Source of the DNA: DATAVK01 sp036267755
Lineage (GTDB): Bacteria > Actinomycetota > Actinomycetes > JAFAQI01
Reading direction: 5' to 3'
Length of the DNA stretch: 8,524 bases
Assembly (NCBI GenBank): GCA_036267755.1
Contig: DATAVK010000024.1
Coordinates: 1-8,524 of the forward strand
This document shows positions 1 through 6,674 of the stretch, one piece after another. The notes beneath the pieces were generated by a model, which ran no database searches, was not told the origin of the DNA, and worked only from the letters and a program-made list of their open reading frames with translations. Both the position numbers and the translations under genes were made by a program. How positions within the stretch are numbered: position 1 is the first letter of the stretch; each line of letters begins with the position of its first letter.

Positions 1-11
1 CTCCTCAGCTC

Positions 12-29
12 GTGTGATCTCTGTCACAC
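12..29. promoter_or_regulatory. CRP/GlxR-type operator palindrome
   Basis: The half-sites GTGTGA (12-17) and TCACAC (24-29) are exact reverse complements separated by six bases. This is the TGTGA-N6-TCACA form recognised by CRP/FNR-family regulators, including actinobacterial Crp and GlxR. The centre (20.5) lies about 98 bp upstream of the pafA start codon and about 52 bp upstream of the start point predicted for the upstream promoter candidate. It could act on pafA or on a gene lying left of the window. The palindrome is seen directly; the identity of the regulator is inferred. Confidence 0.6.
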
Positions 30-36
30 TTCGCCG

Positions 37-66
37 CTGACAGACCTGACTCCTGCCCGATATAGG
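37..66 (+). promoter_or_regulatory. candidate upstream pafA promoter
   Basis: CTGACA (37-42) resembles a -35 element. An 18-bp spacer separates it from TATAGG (61-66), a partial -10 match. Transcription would begin near base 73 and give a leader of about 45 nt before pafA. The CRP-like palindrome lies just upstream of the -35. The spacing is acceptable, but the -10 lacks the conserved final T, so this is only a candidate. Confidence 0.3.
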
Positions 67-105
67 CGATTCCGGACATCGCGCGTCGCTCACACGGGCA
101 ACGCC

Positions 106-111
106 TAGGCT
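106..111 (+). promoter_or_regulatory. -10 hexamer TAGGCT, leaderless start of pafA
   Basis: TAGGCT fits the actinobacterial TANNNT -10 consensus. It is followed by 7 bp and then the GTG start at 119, so a transcript would begin at or next to the start codon. No Shine-Dalgarno sequence precedes the GTG, which fits leaderless translation. No convincing -35 is present 16-18 bp upstream, which is common for such promoters. Confidence 0.5.
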
Positions 112-118
112 GGCCACC

Positions 119-1477
119 GTGGACCGTCGGATCTTCGGCCTGGAGAACGAGTACGGCGTCACGTGCACGTTTCGTGGCCAGCGCCGGCTGTCTCCGGACG
201 AGGTCGCGCGCTACCTGTTCCGCCGGGTTGTGTCCTGGGGGCGCAGCAGCAACGTCTTCCTGAAGAACGGCGCCCGGCTCTACCTCGACGTCGGCTCACA
301 TCCGGAGTACGCGACGCCCGAGTGCGACGACGTCATCGAGCTCGTCGCCCACGACAAGGCCGGCGAGCGCACCCTCGAGGGCCTGCTGATGGACGCCGAA
401 CGACGGTTGCGTGAAGAAGGCATCGCCGGCGACATCTACCTGTTCAAGAACAACACCGACTCGGCCGGCAACTCTTACGGCTGCCACGAGAACTACCTGG
501 TCGGGCGGCACGGCGAGTTCAGCCGGCTGGCCGACGTACTCATCCCGTTCCTGGTCACCCGGCAGATCATCTGCGGAGCTGGGAAGGTGTTGCTCACGCC
601 GCGCGGCGCCGTCTACTGCGTGAGCCAGCGCGCCGAGCACATCTGGGAAGGCGTGAGCAGCGCCACCACACGCAGCCGCCCCATCATCAACACCCGCGAC
701 GAGCCACACGCTGACGCCGAGCGGTTCCGCCGGCTGCACGTCATTGTCGGCGACAGCAACATGTCCGAGACGACGACGATGCTCAAGATCGGTACGACGG
801 ACCTGGTGCTGCGCATGATCGAGGCGGGCATCGTGATGCGCGACCTCAGCCTCGAGAACGCGATCCGGGCGATCCGCGAGGTCAGTCACGACGTCACCGG
901 CCGACGCAAGGTGAAGCTCGCTAACGGCCGCGAGGCGAGCGCGCTGGAGATCCAGCAGGAGTACTTCGTCAAGGCCCGCGACTTCGTGCAGCGGCGCGGC
1001 TCCGACCCGACCACCGACAAGGTGCTCGAGCTGTGGGAGCGGACGTTGAAGGCGGTCGACACCGGCGACCTCGGACTGGTGGAGCGCGAGATCGACTGGG
1101 TCGCGAAGTACCAGCTGATCGAGCGGTACCGCGCCAAGCACGACATGCCGTTGTCGTCGCCGCGGGTCGCGCAGATCGATCTCGCGTACCACGACGTCAA
1201 CCGCCGCCGCGGCCTGTATTACCTGCTGGAACGCCGGGGCGCCGCCGAGCGCGTCACGACCGACTTGAAGATCTTCGAGGCCAAGTCGGTGCCGCCGCAG
1301 ACCACCCGGGCGCGGCTGCGCGGCGACTTCATCCGGCACGCCCAGGAGAAGCGACGTGACTTCACCGTCGACTGGGTGCACCTCAAGCTCAACGACCAGG
1401 CGCAGCGCACCGTGCTGTGCAAGGACCCGTTCCGCTCCGTCGACGACCGGGTCGAGAAGCTGATCGCCAGCATGTAG
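119..1477 (+). CDS. pafA: Pup--protein ligase PafA
   Basis: PafA is the ATP-dependent ligase that joins the C-terminal glutamate of Pup to substrate lysines, marking proteins for the actinobacterial proteasome. The 452-residue product closely matches my recall of mycobacterial PafA in length and along its whole course. Hallmarks are the N-terminal segment with E9 (Mg/ATP site), RLYLDVGSHPEYATPECD at 53-70 containing the catalytic-base aspartate D57, NNTDSAGNSYGCHENYL at 111-127, RRLHVIVGDSNMSE at 204-217, and a C-terminal domain with DWVHLKLNDQAQRTVLCKDP. The paralogous depupylase Dop carries an extra loop and a different N-terminus, so PafA is the better call. The GTG at 119 gives the family-typical N-terminus; it lacks a Shine-Dalgarno and appears leaderless. 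The 3' end is 9 bp from the convergent DUF3866-like gene. Confidence 0.98.
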   Translation: MDRRIFGLENEYGVTCTFRGQRRLSPDEVARYLFRRVVSWGRSSNVFLKNGARLYLDVGSHPEYATPECDDVIELVAHDKAGERTLEGLLMDAERRLREEGIAGDIYLFKNNTDSAGNSYGCHENYLVGRHGEFSRLADVLIPFLVTRQIICGAGKVLLTPRGAVYCVSQRAEHIWEGVSSATTRSRPIINTRDEPHADAERFRRLHVIVGDSNMSETTTMLKIGTTDLVLRMIEAGIVMRDLSLENAIRAIREVSHDVTGRRKVKLANGREASALEIQQEYFVKARDFVQRRGSDPTTDKVLELWERTLKAVDTGDLGLVEREIDWVAKYQLIERYRAKHDMPLSSPRVAQIDLAYHDVNRRRGLYYLLERRGAAERVTTDLKIFEAKSVPPQTTRARLRGDFIRHAQEKRRDFTVDWVHLKLNDQAQRTVLCKDPFRSVDDRVEKLIASM

Positions 1478-1490
1478 CCCGGCTGGTCAG
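1460..1490. terminator. possible bidirectional hairpin across convergent stops
   Basis: CTGA (1460-1463) plus CCAGC (1467-1471) can pair with GCTGG (1482-1486) plus TCAG (1487-1490), leaving a 3-base bulge (TCG) and a 10-base loop. The structure covers the stop codons of both convergent genes: the pafA TAG lies in the loop, and the opposite-strand stop lies in the right arm. There is no T-tract on either side. With only 9 bp between the genes, it is the only candidate terminator, but it is modest. Confidence 0.3.
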
Positions 1491-2554
1491 GGCAGCAGGG
1501 TTCCGGCGTACCGACCGGCGGCGGCCGCGCACAGGAAGTACGCCAGGTCGTCATCGAGTCCACGACCCATGGTCGACAGCTCCACCGGTGTGGATCGCAG
1601 CGCCTCTAGCAGGCCGTCCACCGGCGCCTGGACCAGGCGGTGCGGTGGCGAGAGCGGCTGCACCGCCCGACGCAGCTCCTCGCCGAACTCACCCGGGAGA
1701 TCCGGCACCGGGATGTCAGCCGGAGCAAGCGCCACCCGACCCAACGCCGTCAGGCTGTGGTGCGACAGGCCGCGGTGCCGCTCCCTGGGGTCGGCCTGGC
1801 TGACCCGCAGCGACGCCACGGGACGACCGCCCAAGGTCGCCGCGGCGTTGACCGCCTCGCCACTCGCGACGCCGCTGAAGCCCCAGCGGGTGCCCGTCCC
1901 GAGGTTGCCGGGTCCTTGGGTCACGACCGCCACGTCGATGCCCAGCACGTGGCGGGCCGCCAGCAGTCCGGTGTGCAGCGTGACCGCCTCGACATCGCCG
2001 CCGAACGCCTGCCCGACCGTCACCGCGGACGCCACCCACCCCGCCGCCCGCAGCTCGTCGAGAGTCCGGGAGAACCAGATCGGGAGCGCACCGCCGTCGG
2101 TCATCACGTAGCCGACCCGGGCCTGCGGCGCCACCAATCGCAATCCGGCGACCACCGCCGGCAACGCCGAGTGCAGGTCCGCGATCACGACCGGCATCCC
2201 GCCGAGATCATCGGCGTCCCGCAGCCCGGCGTGATGCGGCGAGTCCTGCTCATCGACCGCCAGCACCGTGGCCTGCAACGGGGTGTACCGGGCCTTGACC
2301 ACATGGCCGGGCTCGTCACGATCCGCAGGCAGCCGATCCGGAATGGCCACGATGAGCGCCAGGCCACCGGTGCCGAGCCCCATCGCGAGCGCGGTGGTGT
2401 TGAGCAGCACCCGGTCGCCGACGCACGGCTCACCGACCAGCGGGACGTAGGCCAGCGCATCGACCGGCCCCTCGGCGGTGTCGACAACGACCTCCACCGT
2501 CCCGGTCCGCCGCGACGTCACGGCACTGACCAGTCCCTGCCGCCAGCGGATCAC
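1487..2554 (-). CDS. DUF3866 family protein
   Basis: I recognise this 355-residue product, with moderate certainty, as a DUF3866 family member, whose function is not established. The first ~75 residues look like a small beta-rich domain (strands near 17-25, 33-40 and 46-52). A conserved-looking core follows: a His/Asp segment (SPHHAG at 105-110, VIADLHSALP at 123-132), VTQGPGNLGTGTRWGFSG at 211-228, and DPRERHRGLSHHS at 255-267. The clustered His, Asp and Arg residues and the glycine-rich loop suggest an enzyme or a ligand/metal-binding protein; that is inference. There is no signal peptide or membrane segment. The start is GTG at 2554, six bases behind TAGTGT, so it looks leaderless. The gene converges on pafA and diverges from the SRPBCC gene. 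Confidence 0.72.
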   Translation of the reverse strand: MIRWRQGLVSAVTSRRTGTVEVVVDTAEGPVDALAYVPLVGEPCVGDRVLLNTTALAMGLGTGGLALIVAIPDRLPADRDEPGHVVKARYTPLQATVLAVDEQDSPHHAGLRDADDLGGMPVVIADLHSALPAVVAGLRLVAPQARVGYVMTDGGALPIWFSRTLDELRAAGWVASAVTVGQAFGGDVEAVTLHTGLLAARHVLGIDVAVVTQGPGNLGTGTRWGFSGVASGEAVNAAATLGGRPVASLRVSQADPRERHRGLSHHSLTALGRVALAPADIPVPDLPGEFGEELRRAVQPLSPPHRLVQAPVDGLLEALRSTPVELSTMGRGLDDDLAYFLCAAAAGRYAGTLLP

Positions 2555-2560
2555 CTGGGG

Positions 2561-2566
2561 ACACTA
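2561..2566 (-). promoter_or_regulatory. -10 hexamer TAGTGT, leaderless start of DUF3866 gene
   Basis: Read on the minus strand, TAGTGT matches TANNNT and is followed by six bases (CCCCAG) and the GTG start at 2554. The predicted transcription start coincides with the start codon, and no Shine-Dalgarno sequence is visible. It lies in the 56-bp region between this gene and the divergent SRPBCC gene. Confidence 0.45.
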
Positions 2567-2610
2567 CCGAGCCGCCGATTGCGAGCGGACACACTGGGAA
2601 CGAGCCTGCC

Positions 2611-3039
2611 GTGGCGACTAACAGACGGCAGATGCACGCGTCCCGAGCCCAGGTGTGGAAGGTGCTCAGTGACGGCAATCGGTACGCCGAATGGGTCGTG
2701 GGCACGAGCCACATCCGCGACACTGACGCCGGCTTCCCGGCGAGGGGCACCCGGATCCACTACTCGGTCGGCCGCGGCCCGCTCCGCCACGACGGTCACA
2801 CCGAGGTCATCGCCGTCGACCCCGAGCATCGGATCGAGCTCGAGGCACACGCCTGGCCGCTCGGCACCGCGCAGATCGTGCTGCGCCTCACCGACGGGCA
2901 CCCGGGCTGCGTCGTCGAGATCGAGGAGCACCCGAAGCGGGGCCTGGCGAGCCGGCTGCACAACCCGGTTCTCGACGTACTGATCAAGGCCCGGAACGTG
3001 GAGACGCTGCGCCGGCTCGAAAACGCCGCCCACCGCTGA
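2611..3039 (+). CDS. SRPBCC (START/Bet v1-like) family protein
   Basis: The 142-residue product has the layout of actinobacterial polyketide-cyclase/SRPBCC proteins. It opens with a first strand and helix containing ASRAQVWKVLSDGNRYAEWV (10-29). It then has GTSHIRDTDAGFPARGTRIH (31-50), alternating strands with ITEV/ELEAH-type patterns to about residue 105, and a long C-terminal helix (about 113-138). This helix-grip fold binds hydrophobic ligands, but the ligand here cannot be told. The GTG at 2611 is preferred over the ATG at 2632 because it keeps the first strand. The ribosome site is weak (GGGAACGAG, 2597-2605), and a possible -10 (CACACT, 2590-2595) precedes it. The gene diverges from the DUF3866 gene and converges on the oxidoreductase; its stop codon merges into the terminator repeat. 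Confidence 0.85.
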   Translation: MATNRRQMHASRAQVWKVLSDGNRYAEWVVGTSHIRDTDAGFPARGTRIHYSVGRGPLRHDGHTEVIAVDPEHRIELEAHAWPLGTAQIVLRLTDGHPGCVVEIEEHPKRGLASRLHNPVLDVLIKARNVETLRRLENAAHR

Positions 3040-3087
3040 CTTGTCAGGCCGCTCGGCCCAAACGTGCGCTCGAGCAGCCTGACAAGT
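3039..3087. terminator. strong bidirectional terminator hairpin
   Basis: Perfect 11-bp arms ACTTGTCAGGC (3039-3049) and GCCTGACAAGT (3077-3087) are extended, after one mismatch (C3050/A3076), by GCTCG (3051-3055) pairing with CGAGC (3071-3075). The resulting stem has 16 paired bases and a loop of 15. It fills the 55-bp gap between two convergent genes, beginning in the last base of the SRPBCC stop codon and ending 8 bp before the oxidoreductase stop. No T-tract follows on either strand, which is usual for hairpin terminators in high-GC actinobacteria. Confidence 0.8.
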
Positions 3088-3094
3088 CGGGGTC

Positions 3095-4708
3095 TCAGGC
3101 GTAGATCCGGCGCTGCAGGCTGCGACTCAGCGCCCGTCGGGCCGGTCCCAGCACTCCGGCGTCCCGCAATGCCGTGGTCGCGGCGATCGCGCCACATCCG
3201 CCGTGGACGCCGCCACCTGGGTGTGCGGACGAGGACGCGAGGTACAGCCGCTGAATCGGCGTCTCCGGTCGCCCCAGCCCGGGCACCGGACGCCAGAACA
3301 GCTGCTGGTGGATCGAGGCGGTTCCGCCGTTAAGTGCGCCCTTCCACAAGCTGCGGTCGTCGGCCTGCAACGCCCACGGCCCCAGCACGTGCCGTGCCAC
3401 AACGCGGTCGGAGAAGCCAGGCGCCGACCGCTCCATCCGGGCTTCCATCCGCGCCACGATCGCCTCGACCTCTCGCTCGTCCCAGGAGCCGGTGATGCCG
3501 TCGTCGCCGGCGTCGGACCGGATCCGCTGCGGCACGTGGGTGTACGCCCAGGCCGACTCGGTCCCGGCGGGGGAGCGGGTGGGGTCGGTCGTGGTCATCT
3601 GGCCCACGACGGCGTAGGGCAGGCTCGGCACCTCACCGAGCGCGAGCTGCGTGGTGTAGCGGCCGAGCGAGTCCAGGTCACCGCCGAGGTGCACGGTGCC
3701 AGCCTCAGCGCAACCCGGTGTGTCCCACGGGATCGGGCCGTTGAGCGCCCAGTCGACCTTCACCGTCGAGTTGTCCCACTGGAAGCGTCCCAGGTCGGCC
3801 AGCATCCGCGGCGGGAGCTCGCCTGGGCCGATCAGCTCGGTGAACAGCTGCGGCGCGTCCACCGCCGCCAGCACCGCTTTCCCCGCGGCAATCTCGCGGC
3901 CGTCCTGGGTCTTGACCGCCACCGCCCGGCCGTTGCACACCACCACCGCCGCGACGGGAGCCGAGCAGACGATCTCGACGCCACGCGACTTCGCCCGGGC
4001 TACCAACGCGTCGGTGAGCGCCCCCGCACCGCCGACCGGCACCGGGAACCCGACGGTCTGCCCGAGCATGCACAGCAGCCAGCCGAAGACCGCCGCACCG
4101 GCCGAGTCCGGGCCCAGGTCGGTGTGCAGCGCGTTCCCCGCCACCAGGGCCGGCGCGCCGGCTCCCTGGAACGTCTCCTCGGTCCAGCGGCGCAGCGGCA
4201 GCGTCGCGAACCGCGCGAACCGCAGCAGGCCGCCGGTGCCGAGCGCTCGCGCCAGCCGGGCGGCCGGGAGAGCCGGTGGGAACGGCCGGAACAACGCGTC
4301 CAGCAGCGGCTCCCGGATCCGTTCGAACTCCGCGACCAGCTCCCGCCAGGCGGGGCCGTCCGCCGGGTGGTACGCCGCCAGCGACTCCGCCGTCGTGTCG
4401 AGGTCGCGCGAGAGCAGCGCCGCGCGTCCGTCCTCGGTCGGGTGAGCCACCACCTGCGGGGCGTGCGTCCAGCGCAGCCCATGCTCCTCGAGCCGCAGGT
4501 CGCGGATCACCGGGGACGCCATCCCGAGTGGGTAGAACGCGCTGAACAGGTCGTTGGTGAACCCCGGCGCCGTCACCTCGGCCGACTTCACCGCCCCGCC
4601 GGGTCGGTCAGCCCCTTCGACCACCACGACGGACCAGCCGGCGTCGGCCAGCAGGTTCGCCGCGACCAGCCCATTCGGGCCCGCCCCGATCACCACGCCG
4701 TCCGTCAT
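3095..4708 (-). CDS. FAD-dependent oxidoreductase, PYROXD2/CrtI-like
   Basis: This 537-residue flavoprotein belongs to the NAD(P)/FAD-dependent oxidoreductase group that includes phytoene-desaturase-like enzymes and PYROXD2. The N-terminal Rossmann fold has VVIGAGPNGLVAANLL (5-20), E31 at the end of the second strand to bind the FAD ribose, and DRPGGA (34-39). The C-terminal dinucleotide-binding signature LYLASSSAHPGGGVHGG begins near residue 488 and corresponds to the GxxxHPGGGV motif of the family. The middle part is the variable substrate domain. There is no signal peptide and no carotenoid gene nearby, so a pigment role is not supported. The ATG at 4708 is preceded by GGTGAGG (4711-4717, minus strand), a usable ribosome site at short spacing. 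The gene is divergent from pafB across 44 bp. The substrate is unknown. Confidence 0.85.
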   Translation of the reverse strand: MTDGVVIGAGPNGLVAANLLADAGWSVVVVEGADRPGGAVKSAEVTAPGFTNDLFSAFYPLGMASPVIRDLRLEEHGLRWTHAPQVVAHPTEDGRAALLSRDLDTTAESLAAYHPADGPAWRELVAEFERIREPLLDALFRPFPPALPAARLARALGTGGLLRFARFATLPLRRWTEETFQGAGAPALVAGNALHTDLGPDSAGAAVFGWLLCMLGQTVGFPVPVGGAGALTDALVARAKSRGVEIVCSAPVAAVVVCNGRAVAVKTQDGREIAAGKAVLAAVDAPQLFTELIGPGELPPRMLADLGRFQWDNSTVKVDWALNGPIPWDTPGCAEAGTVHLGGDLDSLGRYTTQLALGEVPSLPYAVVGQMTTTDPTRSPAGTESAWAYTHVPQRIRSDAGDDGITGSWDEREVEAIVARMEARMERSAPGFSDRVVARHVLGPWALQADDRSLWKGALNGGTASIHQQLFWRPVPGLGRPETPIQRLYLASSSAHPGGGVHGGCGAIAATTALRDAGVLGPARRALSRSLQRRIYA

Positions 4709-4752
4709 GACCTCACCGTGCCCACGCTCAGGGGCAGGTAACGTCGCACACC
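4709..4752. promoter_or_regulatory. divergent promoter region, oxidoreductase/pafB
   Basis: Only 44 bp separate the two divergent start codons. For pafB, TAACGT (4739-4744) matches TANNNT and lies 8 bp before the ATG at 4753, suggesting a leaderless transcript. For the oxidoreductase, a GGTGAGG ribosome site lies at 4711-4717 on the minus strand, so its promoter must sit in the pafB promoter or further into pafB. A small palindrome TGCCC-N8-GGGCA (4719-4736) overlaps the pafB -35 position and could be an operator; that is speculative. Confidence 0.45.
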
Positions 4753-5709
4753 ATGGCGGCCCGGCGTACCGAGCGTTTGCTGAACCTCGTGATCTGCCTG
4801 CTGCACACCCGGTCCTTCCTGACCGCCGAGCGGATCCGGGAGCTGGTGCCCGGCTATGAGGAAGCCCCCAGCGACGAGGCCTTCAAGCGCATGTTCGAGC
4901 GTGACAAGGAAGACCTCCGCGATCTCGGCATCCCGATGGAGACCGGCATCGGAGCGTACGACGACGAGATCGGGTACCGCGTCGTCCGCACCGACTACGC
5001 CCTGCCCGACATCACCCTGGAGCCCGACGAGGCGGCGGCGATCGGTCTTGCGGCGCGGATGTGGTCGACGGCCACGCTCGGTGGCCCCGCGACCCGGGCG
5101 CTGCGCAAGCTGGAGGCCGCGGGCGTCGAGGTCACGCCGTTGCCCGAGGGGTTGCAGCCGCGGGCGGACTCCGCCGGTGTGGCGCTGCCGGTGGTCGCAG
5201 ATGCCGCCCGGGAGGGCAGGCGGCTGCGGTTCGACTACCGCGGCGCCAGCGAGGCGTCGCCGGCGACCCGCCGCGTAGAGCCGTGGGGGACGGTGTGGTG
5301 GCGCGGCCGCTGGTATCTCGCCGGTCAGGACCTCGACCGCAAGGCGCCGCGGGTGTTCCGGCTGTCCCGGATCGTCGGCGAGCCGGTCGCCGAGGGCGCC
5401 GTCGGCAGCGTGGTGGTTCCCGACGGGCTCGACCTGACGGCGCTGGTGTCCTCCTTCGACTCCGGCGCGGCGGACGCGCAGGCCCGGTTGCAGGTACGAC
5501 GCGACCGCGGGATCGGGCTGCGCCGGCAGGCCGTCGACGTCGCGGAGCACAACGCCGACTGGGACCTGCTGACCGTGCCCTACATCGATGCGGACCGGCT
5601 GGTCGAGCAGGTGCTGCCCTACGGGCCCGACGTCGTGCTCTTGGCGCCCGAGGAGGCCCGCGCGGTCCTGGTGCGCCGGCTCCGGACCCTGGTCGGAGTG
5701 CCCGCGTGA
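4753..5709 (+). CDS. pafB: PafB, WYL-domain transcriptional regulator
   Basis: PafB forms, with PafC, the activator that drives most of the RecA-independent DNA-damage response in mycobacteria. The 318-residue product opens with the family-typical winged-helix region (about 4-80): ERLLNLVICLLHTRSFLTAE, then DEAFKRMFERDKEDLRDLGI at 41-60. A WYL domain follows (about 145-235) with VEPWGTVWWRGRWYLAG, WYL at 187-189 and FRLSRI at 202-207. A C-terminal WCX-type domain completes it. The ATG at 4753 matches the known family N-terminus and sits 8 bp behind TAACGT without a Shine-Dalgarno. The stop overlaps the pafC start (GTGA), so the two are co-translated. Unlike in mycobacteria, pafB is not directly after pafA here; three genes intervene. 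Confidence 0.95.
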   Translation: MAARRTERLLNLVICLLHTRSFLTAERIRELVPGYEEAPSDEAFKRMFERDKEDLRDLGIPMETGIGAYDDEIGYRVVRTDYALPDITLEPDEAAAIGLAARMWSTATLGGPATRALRKLEAAGVEVTPLPEGLQPRADSAGVALPVVADAAREGRRLRFDYRGASEASPATRRVEPWGTVWWRGRWYLAGQDLDRKAPRVFRLSRIVGEPVAEGAVGSVVVPDGLDLTALVSSFDSGAADAQARLQVRRDRGIGLRRQAVDVAEHNADWDLLTVPYIDADRLVEQVLPYGPDVVLLAPEEARAVLVRRLRTLVGVPA

Positions 5710-6656
5710 GCGGCTCGACCGACGCGCTGCCCCGCTTGCTGGCCCTGGTGCCCTGGCTGCTGGCCCATCCCGGTACGCCGATTCCGCAGATCGCCGCTGA
5801 GTTCGGCGTCAGCGAGGCGCAGATGCGCCGCGACATCGAGCTGATCTGGATGTGTGGGCTGCCTGGGCACACCCCCGGCGACCTGATGGACGTGGTCTGG
5901 GAGGGCGACCGCGTCACGCTCAGCAACGCCGACACCATCGCGAAACCACTCCGGCTCACGCCCGCGGAGGCGCTGGCCCTGGCGGCGGCGCTGCGCGCCC
6001 TGTCCGGCGTACCCGGCTTGGTGGACACCGGCGCCGTCGACCGGGCCCTCGGCAAGCTGGAGAGCGCCGCCGGAGCCGCCCTGTCGAGCGACCGGGTGCT
6101 CGCGGCGGCGCAGGTGGAGGTCGACCCGATCGTCATGACCGCGGTGACCGACGCCGTGGCCCGGGGACGCCGGCTCCACCTCAGCTACTGGGTGCCGGCC
6201 CGCGACGAGACCACCGAGCGCGACGTGGACCCGGTCCGGCTGTTCAGCGCGGACGGCGCCAGCTACCTGTCCGGCTGGTGTCGACAGGTCGACGCGATGC
6301 GGACGTTCCGGCTGGACCGGGTGCTCGCCGCCACCGTGCTCGACCTGCCCGCCGAGGTCCCAGACGAAGCCCGTGACCGCAGCACCGAGGGATCGCTGTT
6401 CACGCCCGACGAAGGGGACCGGCTGGTCACGCTGGAGCTGGAGCCAGCCGCGCGATGGGTCGCCGACTATCACCTCTGTGAGGAGGTCATCGAGCGGGGC
6501 GACGGCGGTCTGGTCGTCCGGCTCCGTACCCACGACGACGCGTGGGTACGACGGCTCGCGCTGGGCCTCGCCGGCCACGGGCGGGTCGTCGACCCTCCTG
6601 AGCTCGTCACGCTGGTGGCGAGCGCCGCCAAGCAGACGCTGAGTGCGTACGAATGA
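5706..6656 (+). CDS. pafC: PafC, WYL-domain transcriptional regulator
   Basis: PafC is the partner of PafB in the DNA-damage-responsive activator. The 316-residue product has an N-terminal helix-turn-helix (about 6-60) with IPQIAAEFGVSEAQMRRDIE and the family phrase LIWMCGLPGHTPGDLMDV (46-63). A WYL domain (about 140-210) follows, in which the signature reads SYL (186-188) then GWCR and FRLDRV (201-206), and then a C-terminal WCX-type region. The open frame extends far upstream through pafB in another phase, but the GTG at 5706 gives the proper N-terminus and a 4-bp GTGA overlap with pafB, typical of translational coupling. The tryptophan of WYL is replaced by serine, which I believe also occurs in other PafC proteins. 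Confidence 0.94.
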   Translation: MSGSTDALPRLLALVPWLLAHPGTPIPQIAAEFGVSEAQMRRDIELIWMCGLPGHTPGDLMDVVWEGDRVTLSNADTIAKPLRLTPAEALALAAALRALSGVPGLVDTGAVDRALGKLESAAGAALSSDRVLAAAQVEVDPIVMTAVTDAVARGRRLHLSYWVPARDETTERDVDPVRLFSADGASYLSGWCRQVDAMRTFRLDRVLAATVLDLPAEVPDEARDRSTEGSLFTPDEGDRLVTLELEPAARWVADYHLCEEVIERGDGGLVVRLRTHDDAWVRRLALGLAGHGRVVDPPELVTLVASAAKQTLSAYE

Positions 6657-6674
6657 CGCTCAAGCCACGCTGAC

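Noticed and set aside
296..1381. Minus-strand open frame (361 codons) opposite pafA
   Set aside because: This is an antisense shadow of an unmistakable PafA; there is no recognisable domain or plausible start signal.
3040..3062. TTGTCAGGC as a PafBC/RecA-independent damage promoter element (TTGTCRGTG-N8-TANNNT)
   Set aside because: Eight bases downstream there is no TANNNT hexamer on either strand, and the sequence is an arm of the terminator hairpin between convergent genes.
3203..4741. Long plus-strand open frame (512 codons) opposite the oxidoreductase gene
   Set aside because: Its translation is rich in Arg, Pro, Gly and His with no domain signature, as expected for the antisense of a high-GC gene. 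The minus-strand gene has clear flavoprotein motifs at both ends.
5061..5705. Upstream extension of the pafC frame, overlapping pafB
   Set aside because: The translated stretch is low-complexity Arg/Gly/Ala sequence read from pafB in another phase. The GTG at 5706 gives the family N-terminus and a coupled GTGA overlap.
5132..6578. Large minus-strand open frames opposite pafB and pafC
   Set aside because: Their composition is typical of GC-driven antisense frames, and both regions are fully explained by PafB and PafC.
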